NCBI GenBank assembly: GCA_050011095.1
Contig: JBEKJU010000112.1
Location: 1-10,212, forward strand
Source: JBEKJU01 sp050011095
GTDB taxonomy: Bacteria; Desulfobacterota; Syntrophorhabdia; Syntrophorhabdales; WCHB1-27
DNA: 10,212 bases
Direction: 5' to 3'
A model generated the notes under the pieces. That model was not told the DNA's origin. It saw only the letters and a program-made list of their open reading frames with translations, and did no database searches. Below are positions 6,060 through 10,212 of this stretch, one piece after another; the stretch's first letter is position 1; each line of letters starts with the position of its first letter. A program made the position numbers and the translations under genes.

Positions 6060-6524
6060 CTACTTCCCGTGAAAGACGAGATTGTCCTTGATGTCGATGC
6101 AACCGATCACACTTTGAGCAGCGGGGCACGAGGCGATATATGAGGCGAAGGCTTCCCGGGCGTCCTCCGCCTTTTCCTGTACCGCGGTCAAGTGGTAGTC
6201 GACACGGATCTGTGTGATCTTGAGCACACCGTTCACATTCTCGATATCGCCCTCGACTTCCGCCCGGTAAAGATTCTCGGGCGTCTTGATGCCTTTTCCG
6301 GCCAGCACCGCGGCCAGAGTTCCCATCATTCAGCCCGCTGTCGCCGCGATCATATGATCGAGGGTCGCAGGATACTCTTTTTCAACGTCGACGCCGTAGA
6401 ACCGTTTGATACCACTGTGAACGCCGTAGTAGACCGGCTCGCTGAACCCCTCGATGACGGCTTTTCTCGTAGGGCCTTTCTCCCTCACGATACTGATGCG
6501 TGATGTATGGACCACGTCTCTCAT
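6060..6524 (-). CDS. OsmC-family peroxidase-like protein, probable selenoprotein (UGA = Sec65)
   Basis: Starting at ATG 6522-6524, with AGGAGG 6 bases upstream, the frame runs 154 codons and is interrupted only by one TGA at 6330-6332. Reading through gives a full-length OsmC/Ohr-family protein. The segment TLDHMIAATAG-U-MMGTLAA matches the family's AAxAxCxxMTL motif, so the TGA falls on the peroxidatic cysteine (position 65). The second conserved cysteine is in ASCPAAQSV (C133), and C142 follows. OsmC/Ohr proteins reduce organic hydroperoxides in the cytoplasm through these two cysteines. A SECIS-like hairpin lies just after the UGA (6297-6318). OsmC-like selenoproteins have been reported in bacterial and metagenomic selenoproteome surveys. 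The alternatives are a nonsense mutation at a Cys codon or a sequencing error; intact flanking frames and the hairpin speak against both. Standard gene callers would split it into two short genes. It is probably cotranscribed with the Crp/Fnr gene upstream. Confidence 0.8.
6297..6318 (-). promoter_or_regulatory. Candidate bacterial SECIS element
   Basis: On the minus strand, 11 bases after the UGA, UCUGGCC (6318-6312) pairs with GGCCGGA (6303-6297) in seven consecutive pairs including one U.G. The 8-base loop GCGGUGCU begins with G and contains GG. The apical loop therefore starts 19 bases after the UGA, within the usual spacing for bacterial SECIS elements recognised by SelB, which also favour a G among the first loop bases. 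This is a manual fold; no energy was computed. Confidence 0.6.
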
Positions 6525-6558
6525 AGGGCTCCTCCTTCAAGGTATCTTCGGTTTCGAA

Positions 6559-7266
6559 TCAGGCATTCCTGACGAGCAGGTGCCGCTTCTGTTGAACAAC
6601 GCTTCCCGCTTTCTTCAGCTCCTTCAGTGCCCTGGTGACGCTCACCCGATGGGCGCCCACGAGAAACGCGAGGTCCTCATGAGTCAGGGGGAACTCTATG
6701 ACGAACCCGTCCTCGCTCTTCACGCCGTGCTCCAGGGCCAGGTGGAGGAGCACCTGGTAGAGGCGGGCCCCCAGGTGGGTAAGGGGCATGCTCTCTATCC
6801 GGCCCGTCAGAGAGGAGATACGCTTACTCAGGTTCTTCATCACCTGGAGTCCGATGCGGGGATGGTCCAGGACCAGGCGCTCGAATCTCTCTTTCGTAAA
6901 ACCACAGGTGAGGGTCTCTTCCATGCACCACGCCGCCACGGGGTAGGTCCCCTCTTCGCTCAGCATGTTTTCGCCGAGGAAATCACCCGCCTTTCTGATA
7001 TCGAGAGTAAACTCGGTGCCGTCCTCAAGGAGTTTGTTTAGCCTCACCCGCCCTGCCTTCAGCAGGAACATCCGGTCGGTAGGATCGGCCTGGAGGAAAA
7101 TTGCCTGGCCGGGCGAATAAACCTTCCTCACCGCCGCCCCTATCAGGGCCTGTATATCCTTGGGTTCCAGGCTCTCGAAGAGCCATACGTGACCGAGGCA
7201 CAACTCCGTCGCCGTGCCCGTCACCGGCATATCGTTGCAGGAACATGAAGCGTTTTTCTCCTTCAT
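6559..7266 (-). CDS. Crp/Fnr-family transcription regulator with N-terminal cysteines
   Basis: The ATG at 7264-7266 is chosen because AAGGAGA precedes it and a promoter lies just upstream; the longer open frame would start beyond that promoter. The 235-residue product has a cyclic-nucleotide-type sensor barrel (about 27-125, with SPGQAIFLQADPTDRMFLLK and KAGDFLGENML), a long dimer helix (128-160), and a winged helix-turn-helix with LTHEDLAFLVGAHRVSVTRA (194-213) whose second helix would contact DNA. The N-terminus carries C8-x-C10-x12-C23, and the barrel has C114 and C121. FNR-type oxygen sensors use N-terminal cysteines for an iron-sulphur cluster, so redox sensing is possible, but the spacing is not that of classical FNR. 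The OsmC gene lies 34 bases downstream on the same strand, which suggests control of a peroxide or redox response. Confidence 0.85.
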   Translation of the reverse strand: MKEKNASCSCNDMPVTGTATELCLGHVWLFESLEPKDIQALIGAAVRKVYSPGQAIFLQADPTDRMFLLKAGRVRLNKLLEDGTEFTLDIRKAGDFLGENMLSEEGTYPVAAWCMEETLTCGFTKERFERLVLDHPRIGLQVMKNLSKRISSLTGRIESMPLTHLGARLYQVLLHLALEHGVKSEDGFVIEFPLTHEDLAFLVGAHRVSVTRALKELKKAGSVVQQKRHLLVRNA

Positions 7267-7281
7267 GGTCTCCTTGCCACT

Positions 7282-7310
7282 ATTATAACACAGGGTCCAG
7301 TCCCTGTCCT
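7282..7310 (-). promoter_or_regulatory. Sigma-70-like promoter of the Crp/Fnr-OsmC unit
   Basis: On the minus strand a perfect -10 box TATAAT (7287-7282) lies 17 bases after AGGACA (7310-7305), which matches four of six bases of TTGACA. Transcription would start near 7275, almost at the AAGGAGA ribosome binding site (7275-7269), leaving a leader of about 10 bases. Confidence 0.6.
7290..7307. promoter_or_regulatory. Operator-like inverted repeat overlapping the promoter spacer
   Basis: ACAGGG-TCCAGT-CCCTGT is a perfect 6+6 inverted repeat with a 6-base centre, lying between and partly on the -35 and -10 boxes of the Crp/Fnr gene. The position suits repression, possibly by the encoded regulator itself. 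It is shorter than, and different from, the classical FNR (TTGAT-N4-ATCAA) and CRP (TGTGA-N6-TCACA) sites. Confidence 0.4.
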
Positions 7311-7423
7311 GCCAGCGCGTGTTCTCCAGGTCCTGTCCCGGGTCTCTGCAAGACCTCACCATCAAGCTTCGCAGGCCCATCATCCAGGATGCTCTCTCAG
7401 CCTAACAAGATGAAGAGGTGAAT

Positions 7424-7723
7424 ATGGCCAGACGTAAAACCGATGTCACAGAGGAACAGCTCCAGATATTACTCGATAACTGGAAAAAGAAAGAGACGGG
7501 GGAGATGGCCCGGATGCTCGAAGCTGACGAAGCCTCTGTCAATCGCTGGGTCGCGGGTCTGAAAAAATCCATGAAGAAGCAGGGAATGAGTGATGAGCAG
7601 ATAAATAAATGGCTGCCGGCAAAAAGAAGAACTCGGCGAAACGTTTACGATATCGTGGTAGGAAGACTTCTGTCTACAGAACCGGCACGAAAGAGGAGAG
7701 GCAGAAGGGCAAAAGGGGCCTGA
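7424..7723 (+). CDS. Small basic helix-turn-helix-like protein, function unknown
   Basis: The ATG at 7424 follows a GAGGTG ribosome binding site; the product is 99 residues. I do not recognise the family. Residues 8-50 look like a small helix-turn-helix: TEEQLQILLDNWKKKETGEM, then ARMLEADEASVNRWVAGLKK, where the SVNRWVAGL helix resembles a recognition helix. A second helical stretch (56-64, SDEQINKWL) is followed by a very basic C-terminus with KRRTRR and RKRRGRRAKGA. This suggests a DNA- or RNA-binding protein. It is transcribed away from the Crp/Fnr gene, with a 157-base gap between the two starts, and is followed after 72 bases by the thioesterase gene on the same strand. Confidence 0.6.
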   Translation: MARRKTDVTEEQLQILLDNWKKKETGEMARMLEADEASVNRWVAGLKKSMKKQGMSDEQINKWLPAKRRTRRNVYDIVVGRLLSTEPARKRRGRRAKGA

Positions 7724-7795
7724 TGAGGCAACGGGATGGGCTCGAAAACGACCGGACCCTTACCCATATCGTGCCTCCCCCTGTATGGAGAACTG

Positions 7796-8299
7796 ATGAG
7801 CGATCTTCCCACTTACCGTGACTGCATCTTCTGCGGACCGGAGCACCCTTTCGGTCTGAAGCTCAAGCTGCGCTACGAATACGGCATGGTCGTAACAGAG
7901 CTTTCGGTGGGAGCATCATTCCACGGTTACGAGAACGTGGTGCACGGCGGCATCGTGTCGGGCATTTTTGACGAGGTCATGTGGTGGGCCGTCACGGTAG
8001 GCGTGCGGCAGATAACGGCGACCAGGAAGCTGGAGGTTGAGTTCCTCAAGCCCATGCACTGTGAAACCGTCTATCGGGTGAGGGCAGGCGTAAAAGAGCG
8101 ACGCCCTCGTCTCTTTCTCGCCTCCGGGGAGATAGAAGACCCGTCGAACGGGCTTGTGGCACGCGCGAGCGGTCTCTTCATGCCCATAAAGAATACTGCG
8201 GGGAGGAGGGAAGAGCTGGTCGCGGCACTCGACCTTACGCGTCTGTCTCCCGAAATGGCAGCAGTCTTCTCTACCCTTCTCGCATCGCCTCCACCGTAG
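7796..8299 (+). CDS. PaaI-type hotdog-fold thioesterase family protein
   Basis: The ATG at 7796 is preceded by TGGAG at 5 bases; the in-frame ATG at 7736 adds a non-homologous stretch. The 167-residue product has the N-terminal CIFCGPEHPFGL motif (10-21) of this acyl-CoA thioesterase group, then the hotdog helix VVHGGIVSGIFDEVMWWAV (48-66), where the HGG and Asp59/Glu60 form the expected catalytic region, and the ATRKLEVEFLKPM strand (75-87). Such enzymes hydrolyse acyl- or aryl-CoA thioesters; which CoA ester is used cannot be told. The N-terminal C10-x2-C13 is typical of the subgroup. The gene ends on the plus strand facing the truncated SRAP gene. Confidence 0.82.
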   Translation: MSDLPTYRDCIFCGPEHPFGLKLKLRYEYGMVVTELSVGASFHGYENVVHGGIVSGIFDEVMWWAVTVGVRQITATRKLEVEFLKPMHCETVYRVRAGVKERRPRLFLASGEIEDPSNGLVARASGLFMPIKNTAGRREELVAALDLTRLSPEMAAVFSTLLASPPP

Positions 8300-8403
8300 T
8301 CTGCAGGATTTGCACCAACCTCACGCCTCCCTCAGTTACAGCGAGACAGAACAGACATCCTGCCCCACTGCTGTAATCGTCTGTAATCAGCATTTTCTTC
8401 TTG

Positions 8404-8736
8404 TCATTTGATTCGTATTGTCCATTCAAAGAAGCCGTCGGCGATGATTAGGCAGCGCTGTGTCTTGAGCTCATGGCGGAATGCGGGCTTTTCCGCGATT
8501 GTCTCGGCGCGGGCGTTGATCATATGGCTACCTATCGAGGGTTCTTTCGCCCATGAAGGAACCAGGCCCCATCGGGCCTGAATCAGTTGCCTCTCTCCCT
8601 CATTGTTGACGATAAGGATCTGCTGGGTAGGGGCGACATTGTAGCTCGGTCCCTTGTCGATAGGGGCGAGACGCTTTATCTTGAATCGTTTGACGAGCTT
8701 CGGAATGGGCGTTATCTGGACAAACCGTCCGCACAT
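8404..8736 (-). CDS. SRAP domain protein (YedK/HMCES-like), C-terminally truncated
   Basis: The product begins MCGRF, with Cys2 as the residue that in this family crosslinks to abasic sites in single-stranded DNA after removal of Met1. It continues with SYNVAPTQQ (31-39), ARWGLVPSWAK (54-64), INARAET (73-79, Asn74) and CLIIADGFFEW (95-105, Glu104). These residues match the catalytic Cys2, Asn75 and Glu105 of E. coli YedK. It then ends abruptly as TIRIK and a stop at 110 residues, about half the usual 190-230. The C-terminal half with the catalytic His (His160 in YedK) is missing, and no matching sequence follows in any frame on that strand. It is therefore probably a broken gene, or a half-domain of unknown activity. 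The role of the family is protection of abasic sites during DNA replication. Confidence 0.8.
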   Translation of the reverse strand: MCGRFVQITPIPKLVKRFKIKRLAPIDKGPSYNVAPTQQILIVNNEGERQLIQARWGLVPSWAKEPSIGSHMINARAETIAEKPAFRHELKTQRCLIIADGFFEWTIRIK

Positions 8737-8819
8737 GGGATCAGCGTATCATAAACGAGACCTTTTTTATGAAGAAAGCCACCGGACCGAGAGACATGCA
8801 GACGGTCATGGCCTGCCGA

Positions 8820-9260
8820 TCAGTACTTCCCCCCATACCTCTTCGAATGCTCCCGGTGTTTCTGCCAGTTCTCCAGGTAGTAGCTGGCGAGTACCTCCGA
8901 CCTGATAATCAGAAGGTTCTCTGCGTTCTTCTCCTCCGCCGCCTTCGTAAAGTTGAAACTGCCCGTGATGACCGTCTGCTTGTCGATAATCATGACCTTG
9001 TTGTGGGCGATGACGTGCTCAGCATCGATATAGGTGGGGATTTTGTTGTTGGCGAGGAAGGTGGCCCCGGTGTATTTAGGGGCTTCCCTGCTCTTGTCCA
9101 GAATAGCCTCTACCGACACTCCCCGTTTATGGACATTGACGAGGGCTTTGGCAATCGGTGCCGAATTGAGCAAGTAGGCTTGAACGAGGACTTCCAAGGT
9201 CGCATTATCTATCTCCCTGACAATGGCCTGAGTCGCCCCTCCGTTTGGAGAGAAATAGAC
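8820..9260 (-). CDS. Nuc-like phospholipase D family nuclease, 5' end damaged
   Basis: The homologous part begins at VYFSPNGGATQAIVREID (minus strand, from 9260) and runs 146 residues to the stop at 8820. It contains the single HKD motif: AHNKVMIIDKQTVITGSFNF has the H-x-K-x4-D and G-S-x-N elements, and AAEEKNAENLL follows. This is typical of Nuc/EndA-type periplasmic endonucleases, which work as dimers with one HKD per chain. The family normally has a signal peptide before VYFSP. Here the frame stays open up to a TAA at 9411-9413, but those 50 codons hold no ATG, GTG or TTG and no signal-like sequence. The only usual start is TTG 9195-9197, which would cut into the domain and has no ribosome binding site. 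The gene is thus probably inactive, or starts unusually (for example ATT at 9276-9278). It lies 83 bases upstream of the truncated SRAP gene. Confidence 0.75.
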   Translation of the reverse strand, partial: VYFSPNGGATQAIVREIDNATLEVLVQAYLLNSAPIAKALVNVHKRGVSVEAILDKSREAPKYTGATFLANNKIPTYIDAEHVIAHNKVMIIDKQTVITGSFNFTKAAEEKNAENLLIIRSEVLASYYLENWQKHREHSKRYGGKY

Positions 9261-9449
9261 CCTCGTGGGTGCATTAATCAGGGTCAGGTCGAGGCGTAGC
9301 CTGATAGGGTGGGTTCGACTTGCCTGATACGTATTGTAGATAAGTGATTCTGGCCGGTTCCGTCCGATACTCTCTTTCTTTACCTCAACCAGATGGCATG
9401 TCTGGGCAGATTAAGCCCCTTGATTAGTCGGCGATTCATAGTTATTACC

Positions 9450-9469
9450 TATAATACACTTAGATGTAT
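9450..9469 (+). promoter_or_regulatory. Possible -10 box with overlapping inverted repeat
   Basis: A perfect TATAAT (9450-9455) lies about 45 bases before the start of the 9499 gene. It overlaps ATACA-CTTAGA-TGTAT (9454-9469), a perfect 5+5 inverted repeat that would sit over the transcription start. No good -35 box is visible at 16-18 bases, so the call is tentative. Confidence 0.3.
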
Positions 9470-9498
9470 GTCAGCATTAATATCATTTGGAGGCAAGG

Positions 9499-9951
9499 AT
9501 GGAGCATCATTTCGGCATGTACAGGGGCAGGTCCATCGAAATAGGTATCTTGAAAGAGCCGCAGTTCATCATTTGGATACTCAGGAAAGAAGATGCGAGT
9601 GGCCCACTGGCCGCACTCAGAAGAGAGGTTCGCCGTCTGATCGAAGTTTTCGATTCCAAACCGTTTACCCGTAGGTGCTGTTGCTGTCATGCTAAGACAG
9701 CAACGAGGTTTTCCCTCGCCCCTCCTAGCCCATCACTCTATTTTTGGTGCAATGAATGTAAACCTAACCCAACGGGCGACCATGGCCCCTTAATAATGGT
9801 CGGGCAAAAGTACCTATCGGCTATGGAGTATGGCAAACTCTGCTTAACGAAAGAGGAGACCGAGAGCCTTATAAGGCACCTTGCTGAAGCCAAGGAACTT
9901 TCTAAGCGTATGGGAGAGAGGCAAACGGAGGCATTCTTCAGGGAGCCATAG
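9499..9951 (+). CDS. DUF3820-like small protein with zinc-type cysteine motif
   Basis: The ATG at 9499 follows GGAGG with 5-base spacing; the product is 150 residues. The first 28 residues, with FGMYRGRSIEI and LKEPQFIIWIL, resemble the short DUF3820-type motif (fGkYkGk-x-i-x-dip-x-YixWll), also found at the end of some exonucleases. After a short helix, C60-x2-C63 and C84-x2-C87 look like a zinc ribbon; C61, C62 and H64 crowd the first knuckle. The C-terminal part has LTKEETESLIRHLAEAKELS, an amphipathic helix. There is no membrane segment or signal peptide. The combination suggests a nucleic-acid-related protein but I cannot name a function. It is transcribed divergently from the damaged nuclease gene and is followed by an insertion-sequence end about 140 bases downstream. 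Confidence 0.6.
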   Translation: MEHHFGMYRGRSIEIGILKEPQFIIWILRKEDASGPLAALRREVRRLIEVFDSKPFTRRCCCCHAKTATRFSLAPPSPSLYFWCNECKPNPTGDHGPLIMVGQKYLSAMEYGKLCLTKEETESLIRHLAEAKELSKRMGERQTEAFFREP

Positions 9952-10034
9952 GGATATGATGTATATCGCTGTAGATGGCTCGACAAGAAACGGCCAAAGT
10001 GGTCCCCTTCACGGGCGTGGGTGGGTCCGATGTT

Positions 10035-10058
10035 CACCGGTGCTGCCCCCGCCCGGTG
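10035..10058. repeat. Hairpin between the DUF3820-like gene and the IS end
   Basis: CACCGG (10035-10040) and CCGGTG (10053-10058) are perfect arms around a 12-base loop. No T run follows on either side. Just downstream TGTGAAGT occurs twice (10062-10069 and 10073-10080). The rest of 9952-10092 holds no convincing gene. Confidence 0.3.
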
Positions 10059-10092
10059 CACTGTGAAGTAATTGTGAAGTGGAACCGTCAAT

Positions 10093-10212
10093 GGTAGTGT
10101 CAAGCCTTTTGTGTGAGTTTGTAGAGCGGTAAATTGGGCCGTACCTTTCCTACCTTTGTTGTCCTCCAGCTCAGCTCCATTTTCAGTGAGATAAACGCAA
10201 GGAGTCGGTAAC
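10093..10212 (-). mobile_element. End of an IS256-family insertion sequence (partial)
   Basis: The sequence GGTAGTGTCAAGCCTTTTG at 10093, continuing into TGTGAG, has the look of an IS256-family terminal inverted repeat (GGxAxTGTCAA, then TTGTGT). It directly abuts, and partly overlaps, the 3' end of a transposase reading frame on the minus strand, as is usual in this family. The other end lies outside the window, so the inverted repeat partner and the target duplication cannot be checked. Confidence 0.6.
10100..10212 (-). CDS. IS256-family (Mutator-type) transposase, C-terminal 36 residues
   Basis: From the window edge the minus strand reads YRLLAFISLKMELSW, R, then TTKVGKVRPNLPLYKLTQKA, and stops at TGA 10102-10100. 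The pattern (LxxFISxKME-x-SWR, VGKVxxNLPLY and a terminal FTQK-like tail) is the standard C-terminus of IS256/Mutator transposases. The catalytic DDE residues lie beyond the window. The stop codon falls within the terminal repeat. Whether the element is intact cannot be judged. Confidence 0.65.
   Translation of the reverse strand, partial: YRLLAFISLKMELSWRTTKVGKVRPNLPLYKLTQKA

Noticed and set aside
6192..6503. A 103-codon plus-strand open frame opposite the OsmC gene
   Set aside because: It is antisense to a clear OsmC protein, has no ribosome binding site and shows no family motifs.
8271..8393. A 40-residue minus-strand frame after the SRAP stop (MLITDDYSSGAG...)
   Set aside because: It has only a weak purine stretch as ribosome binding site, overlaps the end of the thioesterase gene, and does not resemble the missing SRAP half.
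9957..10064. A 36-codon plus-strand frame beginning MMYIAVDGSTRNG
   Set aside because: The end is low-complexity proline-rich sequence over a GC-rich hairpin, and there is no good ribosome binding site or homology that I recognise.
9738..10212. A long open minus-strand frame running to the window edge
   Set aside because: It overlaps the DUF3820-like gene antisense, and near the edge the real minus-strand signal is in a different frame (IS256 transposase end).
1..10212. CRISPR arrays, tRNA or rRNA genes
   Set aside because: No regularly spaced repeats, cloverleaf-like sequences or rRNA-like segments were seen on either strand.

Overview
The window looks like chromosome from a strictly anaerobic, probably deltaproteobacterial or syntrophic bacterium (Syntrophorhabdus-like; an inference from gene content, not a database match). 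The pointers are a PEP-synthase-type swivelling-domain protein of the sort found in anaerobic aromatic activation, a two-cluster iron-sulphur protein of the reductive dehalogenase type, a DUF1638 protein, and an OsmC-family gene whose catalytic cysteine codon is an in-frame UGA. The DNA is fairly GC-rich with good Shine-Dalgarno sequences. The stretch around 4.1-4.9 kb is visibly richer in A+T and holds degraded genes and small inverted repeats.

Layout. 1-2819 (+): the 3' part of a PEP-utilizing enzyme (His-swivelling domain, active His visible), then a soluble reductive-dehalogenase-like protein 13 bases downstream; the two probably form an operon. 2820-3171: a degraded 3-hydroxyacyl-CoA dehydrogenase remnant. 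3172-4053 (+): an intact DUF89/ARMT1-like metal-dependent phosphatase-family protein. 4073-4612 (+): an HPP-family membrane protein whose first helix is interrupted by two stop codons. 4613-4957: no convincing gene, but several hairpins and inverted repeats. 4958-6029 (+): a pyridoxamine-phosphate-oxidase-like flavin protein and a DUF1638 protein, separated by a strong intercistronic hairpin.

6060-7266 (-): the most interesting part. A Crp/Fnr-type regulator with an N-terminal cysteine cluster is followed 34 bases later by an OsmC-like gene. The OsmC frame contains one UGA exactly at the peroxidatic cysteine position, with a bacterial SECIS-like stem-loop starting 11 bases after it. The best reading is a selenocysteine-containing OsmC peroxidase under a redox- or ligand-sensing regulator. 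A good sigma-70-like promoter precedes the regulator, with a perfect inverted repeat overlapping its spacer and -35.

7424-8299 (+): a small basic helix-turn-helix-like protein and a PaaI-type hotdog thioesterase. 8404-9260 (-): a C-terminally truncated SRAP (YedK/HMCES-like) gene and a Nuc-like phospholipase-D nuclease whose domain is intact but which lacks a start codon and signal peptide. 9499-9951 (+): a small DUF3820-like protein carrying a four-cysteine zinc-type motif. 10093-10212: the end of an IS256-family insertion sequence, with the last 36 codons of its transposase on the minus strand, running off the window. The several broken genes suggest an accessory region undergoing decay.
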